From: AP-15 sp963772295
GTDB taxonomy: Bacteria > Pseudomonadota > Alphaproteobacteria > ATCC43930 > CGMCC-115725
Direction of reading: 5' to 3'
Assembly (NCBI GenBank): GCA_963772295.1
Contig: CAVYWO010000011.1
Coordinates: 248,001 to 312,000 of the forward strand
Length of the DNA stretch: 64,000 nucleotides
Shown here: in pieces, positions 18,537 through 27,029 of the stretch
Layout of the letters: each line of letters begins with the position of its first letter
Position numbering within the stretch: the first letter of the stretch is position 1
The notes under the pieces: generated by a model
Told to the model about the DNA's origin: nothing
Databases searched by the model: none
The model's input: the letters and a program-made list of their open reading frames with translations, nothing else
Position numbers and translations under genes: made by a program

Positions 18537-19556
18537 ATGGACAAAAGAGTTGGCGGAACGTGCGGCCCGAGCGCTGCAGCGGCCGCGGTCACGCTGATTG
18601 GATTGCTGGTCGGTTGCGCGCCTTCGGCGGAGCCTCCGGCGCCGGTCGCCGTCGCGCCGCAGACGACGATCACCATAGCGGCCGGCCAGACCCTCTCCGG
18701 GATCGCCCGCGAGTATGACGTGCCGATGCAAGAGCTCGCCGAGGCGAACCATTTGTCGCCGCCCTATCGCATCCTGGCCGGCGCGGCGTTGGTGATCCCC
18801 GGGCCGGGCGCCGGCCCGCCGGCAGTAGCGGCGCCTTCGCCGGTCGCGGTCCCGCCTCCGCCTCCGGCGCCGGTCGCGGTGGCGGCGCTGCCGCCGCGCG
18901 CGGCGTCACCGCCGGCGGAAACCGTCTCTCCCCCGGAAGCGACGCCGCCGCCGCCGGTCCGATCCGTCCCGTCGAAGCCGGCGGCGCCGACATCGGGCCC
19001 GCCCCCATCGAGCCCCACCGGATCGAGCCCCACCGGATCGAACCCGGCGCCGCGGCCGGCGGCACCGCCGCCGCCAGCGGCCGCCCTCGCCCCTCCGCAA
19101 CCGGCGGCCCCGGCCCCGGCCGCCGCCGCGGCGGCGCGCGGCGGCGACACCTTCCTGTGGCCGGTCAAAGGTCGCATCGTCGAAGGCTACGGCGCCGGGC
19201 CGCAAGGCACCCGCAATGACGGGATCAATATTGCGGCGCCGCGCGGCGCCGCGGTCGAGGCGGTCGACGCCGGGGTCGTCGCCTATGCCGGCAACGAGTT
19301 GCGCGGCTACGGCAATCTTCTTCTGATCAAGCATCCCGGCGGCTGGATCTCGGCCTATGCGCATTGCGACGCAATTCTCGTCAAGCCGGGCCAGAAGGTC
19401 GCCCGCGGACAAGTGGTCGCCCGGGTCGGCGCCAGCGGCAATGTCGCAACGCCGCAGCTGCATTTCGAGCTGCGCCGCGGCAACAAGCCGGTCGATCCGC
19501 GGGCCTATCTCCCGCCGCCGCCGAGCGCCGCCGCCCCGCCGGCACATTCGGGCTGA
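18537..19556 (+). CDS. nlpD: NlpD-like lipoprotein: LysM plus degenerate LytM domain
   Basis: A 339-residue envelope lipoprotein with a signal peptide and lipobox (LIGLLVGC). A LysM domain (ITIAAGQTLSGIAREYDVPMQELAEAN) is followed by a long Pro/Ala linker containing a 15-bp tandem repeat (SSPTGSSPTGSNP) and a C-terminal LytM/M23 fold. The first zinc-binding HxxxD motif is replaced by NDGINIAAP, as in E. coli NlpD, while YAHCDAIL and LHFELRRGNKPVDPRAYL remain. It is therefore probably an amidase activator in cell separation rather than a peptidase. GGGGGAAGG precedes the chosen ATG. Confidence 0.9.
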   Translation: MDKRVGGTCGPSAAAAAVTLIGLLVGCAPSAEPPAPVAVAPQTTITIAAGQTLSGIAREYDVPMQELAEANHLSPPYRILAGAALVIPGPGAGPPAVAAPSPVAVPPPPPAPVAVAALPPRAASPPAETVSPPEATPPPPVRSVPSKPAAPTSGPPPSSPTGSSPTGSNPAPRPAAPPPPAAALAPPQPAAPAPAAAAAARGGDTFLWPVKGRIVEGYGAGPQGTRNDGINIAAPRGAAVEAVDAGVVAYAGNELRGYGNLLLIKHPGGWISAYAHCDAILVKPGQKVARGQVVARVGASGNVATPQLHFELRRGNKPVDPRAYLPPPPSAAAPPAHSG

Positions 19557-19568
19557 CGCCGCCGGCCC

Positions 19569-20444
19569 TCACTCAAGCTTTTTGCCGAGCCGGCCGACGA
19601 GGTCCTGAACGTATTGCCAGGCGACCCGACCCGAGCGCGACCCGCGGGTGATCGCCCATTCGTTGGCTTCGGCTTCGATCTGTCCCGCCGGCAATTCGAG
19701 GCGGTAGCGCTCGGCGTAGCCGCGGACGATCGCGTGGTAGGTGCCCTGGTCGATGTTGTGAAAACCGAGCCACAGGCCAAACCGGTCCGACAGCGACACC
19801 TGCTCCTCGACCGCCTCGGCCGGGTTGACGGCCGTCGAGCGCTCGTTGTCGGCCATCTCGCGCGGCATCAGATGGCGACGGTTCGAGGTCGCGTAAAACA
19901 CAACGTTTGCCGGCCGGCCCTCGATCCCGCCCTCGAGCACCGCCTTCAACGATTTGAAGCTGGTGTCGTGCTGCGCGAACGAGAGATCGTCGCAAAACAA
20001 CAGGCAGCGCCGCGAACTCTTGCGCAGGATCGACAGCAGCTGCGGCAAGCTCGGGATGTCTTCGCGATGGATTTCGACCAGGACAATGGCGCGCGGGAGC
20101 GCCGCGTTGACCGCGGCGTGCACGGCCTTGACGAGCGAGCTCTTGCCGGTGCCACGAGCGCCCCACAAGAGCGCATTGTTGGCCGGCAGCCCGGCGGCGA
20201 AGCGCCGCGTGTTGTCGATCAGGATGTCGCGAACCCGATCGATGCCGCGCAGCAGGTCGAGCTCGACCCGGTGCACCTCGCCGACCGGTTCGAGCCGGCA
20301 ATCTTCCGCATGCCAGACAAACGCGTCGGCGGCGTCGAGATCGGCGGCCGGAGGCGGCGGCGGGGCGAGACGCTCGAGCGTCTCGGCGATCCGCAACAGC
20401 AGCCCCGGCAAATCCAGATCGTTGATCGGCGCGGCGCGGCGCAT
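19569..20444 (-). CDS. DUF815-family AAA ATPase
   Basis: A 291-residue P-loop ATPase of the DUF815 family. Walker A is GARGTGKSSLVKA and the Walker B-like segment is CLLFCDDLSFAQHD; ATSNRRHLMPREMADN is a family signature, and the C-terminal half is helical. Biochemical role unknown. It is antiparallel to its neighbours in the nlpD-yajC interval, a placement I associate with other Alphaproteobacteria. Confidence 0.9.
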   Translation of the reverse strand: MRRAAPINDLDLPGLLLRIAETLERLAPPPPPAADLDAADAFVWHAEDCRLEPVGEVHRVELDLLRGIDRVRDILIDNTRRFAAGLPANNALLWGARGTGKSSLVKAVHAAVNAALPRAIVLVEIHREDIPSLPQLLSILRKSSRRCLLFCDDLSFAQHDTSFKSLKAVLEGGIEGRPANVVFYATSNRRHLMPREMADNERSTAVNPAEAVEEQVSLSDRFGLWLGFHNIDQGTYHAIVRGYAERYRLELPAGQIEAEANEWAITRGSRSGRVAWQYVQDLVGRLGKKLE

Positions 20445-20608
20445 GTGGCGGCGACGCTAGCACAGAGCAGCCGGCCTTGAAACGCCCGCGGCACCCGCCC
20501 ATTGTTCTTTGACCGAGCATCGCGTACCAATCGGCCCGCCGCCGCGGTCCGCCGCCGGCTGCGCCGCGCGCCTTCGGGGGTCGGCCCGGCGAACAACTTC
20601 GAGGCTCG

Positions 20609-21004
20609 ATGCCGATGCTGATTTCCACCGCCTATGCACAAGGCACGGGCTTACCCAGTTTTCTCGACAGCCAGAACGTGTTGCAGTTTCTGCCGCTGGT
20701 ATTGATCTTTGTCGTCTTCTATTTCCTGTTGATCCGGCCGCAGCAGAAGAAAGCGAAGGACCATCGGGCGACCCTCGAGGCGCTGCGGCGCGGCGATCGG
20801 GTCGTGACCGGCGGCGGCATCATCGGCACGATCGCTCGAATCGACAGTCCCGAGGAGGTCACGATCGACATCGCCGAGGGCGTGCGGGTGCGCGTCGTGC
20901 GCAGCACGATCACCAGCGTCCTTGCCAAACCCGATCCGGCGGCGGCGCGCGAGGCGGCGCGGCAACGGGAACAGCCGCGCGCCAAGGCCGAGACCAAGGA
21001 TTGA
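20609..21004 (+). CDS. yajC: Sec translocase accessory subunit YajC
   Basis: A 131-residue protein with one membrane segment (FLPLVLIFVVFYFLLIRPQQKKAKDHRATL) and the family core LRRGDRVVTGGGIIGTIARI. It associates with SecDF at the inner membrane. Alphaproteobacterial YajC often begins with a STAYAQ signal-like stretch, as here. secD follows 180 bp downstream. Confidence 0.95.
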   Translation: MPMLISTAYAQGTGLPSFLDSQNVLQFLPLVLIFVVFYFLLIRPQQKKAKDHRATLEALRRGDRVVTGGGIIGTIARIDSPEEVTIDIAEGVRVRVVRSTITSVLAKPDPAAAREAARQREQPRAKAETKD

Positions 21005-21053
21005 GCACTGCGGTGCCGGCAGGATGGCTGTAACCAAATCGCGCAACCGGACA

Positions 21054-21132
21054 AATCGTCGCCCCCGCGAAAGCGGGGGCCTAGGGCAAGCGACTAAAAA
21101 CCCTGGGTTCCCGCCTGTGCGGGAACGACGGA
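21054..21132. repeat. Pair of facing extragenic palindromes between yajC and secD
   Basis: Two hairpins in opposite orientation: GTCGCCCCCGCGAAAGCGGGGG followed by CCTAGGG, then CCCTGGG followed by TTCCCGCCTGTGCGGGAACGAC. This two-unit design is the common REP-like arrangement of GC-rich proteobacteria. It lies in the only gap of the yajC-secD-secF run and could attenuate or stabilise the transcript. Confidence 0.8.
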
Positions 21133-21185
21133 ACAAACGACGGGACACATAAACCCGGGGGATTTCAGGGAGGTGCGGGGGTGAG

Positions 21186-22763
21186 ATGCTGTATTTCGCG
21201 AGCTGGAAAATCGCCCTGATCTGCGCCGTTTGCGCCTTGGGCTTGGTGCTTGCGGCGGAGAACTTGTTCAGCCCGGCGGCGCTCGATCGACTGCCGGATT
21301 TCGTGCCGCGCAACCAAGTCGCCCTCGGGCTCGACCTGCGCGGCGGCTCCTACCTCCTCCTCGAGGTCGACGTCGCGGCGGCGGAGCAGGAGCGCCTCAA
21401 CTCGATGATCGACAATGTTCGCCATGCCCTGCGCGATGCGAATATCGGCTACCTCGGGCTCTCGGTCAAAGCCGATGCGATCGTGTTCAAGGTTCGCGAA
21501 CCCGGGCAAATCGACGGGGCGCGCCAGGCGCTGGTCAAGCTCGACCCGGACCTCGCGGTCAAGATCGCCGACGACGGCGCGGGGACGGTGCGCTTCACGG
21601 CGGTCGCCACCGAGGCGCGGCGGCGCCAAGCCGTGGAACAGTCGATCGAGATCATCCGCCGGCGCATCGACGAGACCGGGATCAAGGAGCCGACGATCTC
21701 GCGGGAGGGCGCCGATCGCATCCTTGTCCAGCTGCCGGGCGTCGGCGACCCCGAGCATGTCAAATCGCTGCTCGGGCGCACCGCCAAGCTGACCTTTCAG
21801 CTGGTCGATACCGGCGTCCCGCTCGCCGAGGCGCGCGCCGGCAAGCTGCCGCCAGGCGACGTGATCCTGCCGGCGGCGGAGGGTCGGGCCGCTCAGTACG
21901 GGCTCGATGCCTATGTCGTCCAGCGCCGCGTGATGGTCGGCGGCGACACCCTGGTCGACGCTCAGCCCAGCTTCCAGACCAACGAACCGGTCGTCAGCTT
22001 TCGCTTCGATGCCGAAGGCGCCAAACGCTTTGGCGAGGTCACCCGGCAAAATGTCGGCAGGCCGTTCGCGATCGTGCTCGACAACAAGGTCATCAGCGCG
22101 CCGGTGATCCGCGAGGCGATCCTCGGCGGCTCGGGCATCATCTCCGGCAGCTTCACCGTACAGACGGCGAGCGACCTGGCGCTGCTGCTGCGGGCCGGGG
22201 CGCTGCCCGCGCCGATCACGATCCTCGAGGAGCGGACGGTCGGCCCCGGTCTCGGCGCCAATTCGATCCGGGCCGGCGCGCTTGCCAGCATTGTCGGGGT
22301 GACGCTCGTCGTCGTCTTCATGGTCCTGTTTTATGGGCTGTTCGGCGTGTTTGCCGACACCGCACTGTTTTTCAACCTATGTCTGATGCTCGGCGCCCTG
22401 TCTTTGCTCGGCGCCACCCTGACCTTGCCCGGGATTGCCGGCATCGCCTTGACGATGGGCATGGCGGTCGATGCCAACGTGTTGATCTACGAGCGCATCC
22501 GCGAGGAGGTACGGACAGGCCGGACGATGCTGTCGGCCCTCGATGCGGGGTTCAAGCGCGCCTTTGGAACGATCCTCGACAGCCATGTGACGACATTGGT
22601 CGCCGGCGCGCTGATGTTCTGGCTGGGGTCGGGCCCGATAAAGGGGTTCGCGGTGACCCTGTCGATCGGCGTCCTGACCTCGCTGTTCTCGGCAATACTG
22701 GTGACGCGGCTCTTGATCGTGACTTGGCTGCGCCGCTGGAAACCAAAGGCGATACCGATTTGA
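21186..22763 (+). CDS. secD: Protein translocase subunit SecD
   Basis: A 525-residue inner-membrane protein that uses the proton gradient to drive late steps of Sec export. The order is an N-terminal membrane helix, the GLDLRGGSYLLLEVD motif, a large periplasmic P1 region, and a C-terminal five-helix RND-type bundle with the AVDANVLIYERIREE motif carrying the conserved Asp. It is followed by secF after 35 bp. Confidence 0.97.
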   Translation: MLYFASWKIALICAVCALGLVLAAENLFSPAALDRLPDFVPRNQVALGLDLRGGSYLLLEVDVAAAEQERLNSMIDNVRHALRDANIGYLGLSVKADAIVFKVREPGQIDGARQALVKLDPDLAVKIADDGAGTVRFTAVATEARRRQAVEQSIEIIRRRIDETGIKEPTISREGADRILVQLPGVGDPEHVKSLLGRTAKLTFQLVDTGVPLAEARAGKLPPGDVILPAAEGRAAQYGLDAYVVQRRVMVGGDTLVDAQPSFQTNEPVVSFRFDAEGAKRFGEVTRQNVGRPFAIVLDNKVISAPVIREAILGGSGIISGSFTVQTASDLALLLRAGALPAPITILEERTVGPGLGANSIRAGALASIVGVTLVVVFMVLFYGLFGVFADTALFFNLCLMLGALSLLGATLTLPGIAGIALTMGMAVDANVLIYERIREEVRTGRTMLSALDAGFKRAFGTILDSHVTTLVAGALMFWLGSGPIKGFAVTLSIGVLTSLFSAILVTRLLIVTWLRRWKPKAIPI

Positions 22764-22798
22764 CGCGCGTTTGCCCCACGGAGCTCGGACGCTGAACG

Positions 22799-23746
22799 AT
22801 GCGACCGCTGATCGTCATCCGGCGCACGCCGAAGATCGACTTCATGGCCTGGCATAAATTCGGCTTTGCCTTGTCGCTGCTGCTGACGCTGTCCTCGGTC
22901 GTGCTGTTCGCCGTCCAAGGGCTGAATTACGGGATCGACTTTCGCGGCGGCATGCTGCTCCAGGTGCGGGTGACGTCCGGTCCGGCCGATCTCGCCCAGA
23001 TGCGCAACAAGCTCGATGCGCTGCATCTCGGCGAGGCCTCATTGCAAGGGTTCGGTCAGCCGACCGACGTCTTGATCCGATTGCCGCGCCAGCCGGGCGG
23101 CGATGCGGCGCAGGAACGGGCAGTGGCGGCGGCCAAGCAGGCGCTCGGCCCGGGCATCGACTACCGCCGCATCGAGGTCGTCGGCCCCTCCATCGGCGCC
23201 GAGCTGGTCCGCGCCGGCGTGATCGCCACGGTGCTCGCGCTCTTGGCGATCGCCGCCTATATCTGGTTCCGTTTCGAATGGCAGTTCGGCGTCGGCGGGA
23301 TGGTTTCGACCCTGCACGACGTGGTGACCACGGTTGGCCTCTTCGCGCTGCTGCGCCTCGAGTTCGATCTGACGATCCTGGCCGCGATCCTGACCGTCGC
23401 CGGTTACTCGGTCAACGACACGGTGGTGATCTACGATCGGGTGCGCGAGGCGATGCGCAAATATCGGACGATGCCGTTCCGCGACCTGATCAACCTCGCC
23501 CTCAACGAGACGCTGTCGCGCACGATCCTGACGGTCAGCACCGTGGCGCTCGCCGTCTTGTCGCTGTTGTTTCTCGGCGGTCCGGTGCTTCGCGGGTTCA
23601 GCATCGCGATGCTGTGGGGCGTCTGCATCGGCACTTATTCGTCGCTGTTCATCGCGGCGCCGATCCTCTACTACGTTCAGCCGCGCCGCGCCGCGGTCGC
23701 CCGTGCGGGCGAGGAAGCCAAGATCGGCGCTTCCCGCGCACGCTGA
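22799..23746 (+). CDS. secF: Protein translocase subunit SecF
   Basis: A 315-residue partner of SecD. It shows GLNYGIDFRGGMLLQVRV after the first membrane helix and the conserved GYSVNDTVVIYDRVRE and LNETLSRTILTVSTV motifs in the membrane bundle. Length and order are typical. The gene downstream follows after 14 bp and is probably co-transcribed. Confidence 0.97.
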   Translation: MRPLIVIRRTPKIDFMAWHKFGFALSLLLTLSSVVLFAVQGLNYGIDFRGGMLLQVRVTSGPADLAQMRNKLDALHLGEASLQGFGQPTDVLIRLPRQPGGDAAQERAVAAAKQALGPGIDYRRIEVVGPSIGAELVRAGVIATVLALLAIAAYIWFRFEWQFGVGGMVSTLHDVVTTVGLFALLRLEFDLTILAAILTVAGYSVNDTVVIYDRVREAMRKYRTMPFRDLINLALNETLSRTILTVSTVALAVLSLLFLGGPVLRGFSIAMLWGVCIGTYSSLFIAAPILYYVQPRRAAVARAGEEAKIGASRAR

Positions 23747-23760
23747 GCGGACGCGGCGCA

Positions 23761-24135
23761 ATGCAGCTGATCCCGCTTCGCGCCCCCGGCCGGCAGCTGA
23801 TCGAGCGCTACGGACCTTCCGGATTTCGTGTTGCCGGGGTGATCCACCACGGCCCGATCCTGGTCTTTCCCGACCGAACGCTGGCCTGGACCGCGACCTG
23901 CGCCGCGGCCGTCACCTGGGAGAGCCTCTTGCCAGTCGTCGAGCACGGTGCGGTAGAGATCCTGTTGATCGGCCTTGGCCGCCGGATCGAGGCGACGGCA
24001 CCGCCGCTGCGCACCGCGTTGCGCCGGGCCGGGATTGCGGTCGAGGCGATGGACACGGGTGCCGCCTGCCGCACCTACAACGCGCTCCTCGCCGAAGACC
24101 GCCAGGTCGCCGCGGCGCTGATCCCGCCGACCTGA
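23761..24135 (+). CDS. Mth938-like domain protein (DUF498)
   Basis: A 124-residue protein of the Mth938/NDUFAF3-like family, with GFRVAGVIHHGPILVFPD, EILLIGLGRRI and a C-terminal DTGAACRTYNALLAEDRQVAAALIPP. Mitochondrial NDUFAF3 is a complex I assembly factor, so a related role is plausible, and the next plus-strand gene is NDUFAF6-like. Placement after secF is common in Alphaproteobacteria. Confidence 0.85.
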   Translation: MQLIPLRAPGRQLIERYGPSGFRVAGVIHHGPILVFPDRTLAWTATCAAAVTWESLLPVVEHGAVEILLIGLGRRIEATAPPLRTALRRAGIAVEAMDTGAACRTYNALLAEDRQVAAALIPPT

Positions 24136-24181
24136 AGCGGGACCGCCGCCGGCGCTCGACGCCTTGCCGCGGGATGCCGCG

Positions 24182-24784
24182 TCAGCCGGCCTTGGCCAGG
24201 TTCTGCGCGGCAAAATCCCAATTCATCAGGTGGTCGAGAAAGGCCTGCACGAAATCGGGCCGGCGGTTCTGGTAGTCGAGATAATAAGCGTGCTCCCAGA
24301 CGTCGCAGGTTAGGAGCGGCGTCTGGCCCTCGGCGAGCGGGGTCACCGCATTGGCCGTGGCGACGATCTTGAGCTGGCCGCGGTCGGCGACGAGCCAGGC
24401 CCAGCCGCTGCCGAATTGGCCGACCGCGGCCGCCTTGAAGACCTCCTTGAATTTGTCGAGGCCGCCGCAATCGCGGTTGATCGCCGTATTGAGCGCGCCC
24501 GACGGCGCGCCGCCGCCCTGCGGCTTCATCGAGTTCCAGAAGAAGGTGTGGTTCCACACCTGAGCCGCGTTGTTGAAGATGCCGGTCTTCGAGGTGTCCT
24601 TGTAGGTCGATTTGATAATCTCCTCGAGCGGCTGGCTCTCCAGCGGTGAGCCCTTGATCAGATTGTTGAGATTGGTGACGTAGGCCTGGTGATGCCGGCC
24701 GTGGTGGAAATCGAAGGTGTTGGCCGATATGTGCGGCTGCAGCGCGGTCTTCGGATAGGGCAAGAGCGGCAGTTCGAAAGCCAT
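24182..24784 (-). CDS. sodB: Superoxide dismutase, Fe/Mn family
   Basis: A 200-residue enzyme converting superoxide to peroxide and oxygen. Metal ligands are visible: His in FDFHHGRHHQAYV, His in AQVWNHTFFWN, and Asp/His in CDVWEHAYYLDYQNRRPDFV. The pattern GGGAPSG with GQFGSGWAWL favours an iron or cambialistic enzyme. It starts at MAFELP; an ATG three codons earlier also exists. The start codon overlaps that proposed for the opposite-strand gene within the palindrome CCATGG. Confidence 0.95.
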   Translation of the reverse strand: MAFELPLLPYPKTALQPHISANTFDFHHGRHHQAYVTNLNNLIKGSPLESQPLEEIIKSTYKDTSKTGIFNNAAQVWNHTFFWNSMKPQGGGAPSGALNTAINRDCGGLDKFKEVFKAAAVGQFGSGWAWLVADRGQLKIVATANAVTPLAEGQTPLLTCDVWEHAYYLDYQNRRPDFVQAFLDHLMNWDFAAQNLAKAG

Positions 24785-25697
24785 GGCGATCATCCCGGGT
24801 TATGGTGGCGAAATTTCCTGGAGAACGTCCGTTCGCATCGCGCGTTCCAGCGACCCTGAGCACCTGTCGTCGATCGCGGCGATCGTCCGCCGCTGGGATC
24901 GCGACCGGTTTCAGACGGCGCTGTTCGCGCCGGCCGCACGTCGCGACGCGCTGTTGGCGCTTTACGCCTTCAACTGCGAGATTGCAAGGGTGGGGGAGCG
25001 CGTCACCGAACCCGCTCTCGGCCGTATCCGGCTGGAATGGTGGCGCGAGAGGATCGCCGCCGCCTATGCCGGGGCGCCGCCGCCGCGACATCCGGTTTGC
25101 GAAGCGCTGACGCAAGTCATTGGCACCTTTGTCCCGGCGCGTGAGCATTTCGACCGGATGCTCGAGGCCCGCGCCGCAGATCTCGGCGACGCGCCGCCGG
25201 CGAACCTCGCCGCGCTCGAGGAGTATGCCGAGGGCACCTCGTCGCGGCTCATCAATTTGGCGCTGGCGGTGCTGGGCGCGCGCGATCCGGCCGCGGCCGA
25301 GGCCGGAACCCATGCTGGCATCGCCTATGCGCTCGCCGGTCTGTTGCGGGCGCCGTCGTCGGCGGCGCGCCGCGGCCGCCCGATCATCCCGGCCGAGATC
25401 GCCGCGCGCCGCGGGCTCGGCCCCGAGGATTGGCCGGCGCGCCGCAGCACCCCCGCCTTGCGCGCCGCCGTGGCCGACATCGCCGCCGCGGCCGGCGCCC
25501 GCCTCTCCGCCGCCCGCGCCATGCACGCCGCGGTGCCGGGTTCGGCGCTCGCCGCCATGCTGCCGACGGTCATCGCCGCGCGCACGCTCGACCGGCTCGC
25601 CGCCGCCGGCCACGACCCGTTCGACCCGGCGCTGGCGCGGGCCGACCCCTGGCAGAGCTGGCGCCTCGCCCTTGCCGCGCTGCGCCGCCGCTTCTGA
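24783..25697 (+). CDS. Squalene/phytoene synthase family protein (NDUFAF6-like)
   Basis: A 304-residue trans-isoprenyl-diphosphate-synthase fold. It shows FALYAFNCEIARV-like and RLEWWRERI segments and LEEYAEGTSSRLINLALAVLG, but lacks the double DxxxD pair of true phytoene synthases, matching the branch related to the complex I assembly factor NDUFAF6. The start is uncertain: the first ATG overlaps the sodB start codon on the other strand, and the conserved part begins about 20 codons later (IARSSDPEHLSSIAAIVRRWDRDRF). Confidence 0.8.
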   Translation: MAIIPGYGGEISWRTSVRIARSSDPEHLSSIAAIVRRWDRDRFQTALFAPAARRDALLALYAFNCEIARVGERVTEPALGRIRLEWWRERIAAAYAGAPPPRHPVCEALTQVIGTFVPAREHFDRMLEARAADLGDAPPANLAALEEYAEGTSSRLINLALAVLGARDPAAAEAGTHAGIAYALAGLLRAPSSAARRGRPIIPAEIAARRGLGPEDWPARRSTPALRAAVADIAAAAGARLSAARAMHAAVPGSALAAMLPTVIAARTLDRLAAAGHDPFDPALARADPWQSWRLALAALRRRF

Positions 25698-25714
25698 GAA
25701 AGCCGATCAGCCGA

Positions 25715-25771
25715 TCACCGTGCGTGAAAGTCGGGCAGGCGACGCTCGGCCATCGCCTTTTCCTTGGTGCG
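25715..25771 (-). pseudogene. 3' remnant of an enoyl-CoA hydratase gene
   Basis: Read leftward, the last codons give KEKAMAERRLPDFHAR-stop, the typical C-terminus of enoyl-CoA hydratase/isomerase proteins and nearly the same as the end of the gene at 33.5 kb (KAMAERRLPDFHGR). Nothing upstream continues the homology, so only the 3' tip is left. Confidence 0.65.
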
Positions 25772-26162
25772 GGACCGTGACGCCGATCAGTGGGCGATCC
25801 GACCTCCGCGGGTGGCAATGGCGTACCGTCTGCAATCGCCGAAACCGGACGACAACCTGGTCTACCCAGAACGCGAGGCGGCCGACCGGCGGGCGGTTCG
25901 CGCGGCGCGTCGCCGCCGGCCAGGCGACATCTGCGCGCCAGCGAGGCCGAGGCGCATGTTGGAGTACCGACGCATGGCCGGGCCATCCCCGATAGCCCCT
26001 CTTCGGCGGTTGGCGATTTGCCGCCGCGCCGTCGGCGATCCGCGCGCCGCTTTTTATCAACCACGAATCGGACGGCGCGATACCGCTTCCTGCGTCTGCA
26101 GAACATCCTGCCCGAAGTGGCGATAGCCGGGCGAAGGGGTTGGGTAATGCGCTCGCCAGGCG
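25772..26162. other. Gap without a recognisable gene before the ABC importer
   Basis: Open frames on both strands have no motifs. The stretch follows an enoyl-CoA hydratase remnant and may be deletion scar tissue. Confidence 0.4.
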
Positions 26163-27029
26163 TCAACCATCTACGCGACCTTGGCGAGGCGCCCATTGCA
26201 AAAGCGCCAGAGACAGCCGGTTGAACACGGCAAAACCGATCGAAGTGTAGATAACGATGAGTAGCGCGACAAAAAACATCCGGTCGAGATAGGCGAACTG
26301 TTCGGAATACACGATGATGTAACCAAGCCCCGACTGGGCGCCGAGGTATTCGGCGCCGAGAACGGTGCCCCAGCCGATCCCGAGGCTCAGCATGATCGTC
26401 GAGCGCGTCTCCGGCAAGATCGCGGGCAGGACCACGGTGCGATAAAGCTGCAGCTTGGTGGCGCCGAGGGTCCGGGCATTGTCGATATAAATCGCCGGCA
26501 CGTTCTTTACCGCGTTGACGATGCCGGCGAAAAAGATCACCCCGACCCCATAAGCGACGAACGCTATCTTGCCGACGAAGTAAGTTCCGAACCACAGCTG
26601 GAACAGCGGCACCATCGCCAAGAGCGGCAGGGTGCGGATGAACTGGAGCGGCAGCTCAACGAACCGCCGGCTCCAGCGCGACCACGACACCGCTAACCCC
26701 AACAGCGAACCCGTCACGGCGCCCAGGGCCAATCCGACATAGAGGCGCACGATCGTGTCGAGGGAATTGCTCAAGACCGACAATGTCGCGGCGAGATAAT
26801 TCGGGGTGCCGCCCGCCGACACCGGGGTGACGCCGAACCCGCCATGCCAATAATCGGACAGCGACAGGAATGTCGTCGTGAAGAGGACCTGCCAGCCCGG
26901 CACCATCGGCTCGCCGGGCTGGGCTTCCGCGCGGAAGAGCATCGACAACACCTGCCACAGCGCGACCAGCAGCAAGAGGACACTGCCGGCGATCCAGCGG
27001 CTGCGCGTCCTCCGCCGGCTGCCGGTCAT
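26163..27029 (-). CDS. ABC transporter permease (SsuC/TauC type), second subunit
   Basis: A 288-residue inner-membrane protein with about six helices and the BPD_transp_1 core. The EAA-like loop is IDNARTLGATKLQLYRTVVLPAILPETRS, which contacts the ATPase. It is last in the operon, and its ATG overlaps the ATPase stop by four bases (ATGA). A second permease in the operon suggests a heterodimeric channel. Confidence 0.9.
   Translation of the reverse strand: MTGSRRRTRSRWIAGSVLLLLVALWQVLSMLFRAEAQPGEPMVPGWQVLFTTTFLSLSDYWHGGFGVTPVSAGGTPNYLAATLSVLSNSLDTIVRLYVGLALGAVTGSLLGLAVSWSRWSRRFVELPLQFIRTLPLLAMVPLFQLWFGTYFVGKIAFVAYGVGVIFFAGIVNAVKNVPAIYIDNARTLGATKLQLYRTVVLPAILPETRSTIMLSLGIGWGTVLGAEYLGAQSGLGYIIVYSEQFAYLDRMFFVALLIVIYTSIGFAVFNRLSLALLQWAPRQGRVDG

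Noticed and set aside
25772..26162. Protein-coding genes in the gap before the ABC importer
   Set aside because: Frames on both strands overlap fully, none has a ribosome binding site or motif, and composition is that of shadow frames.
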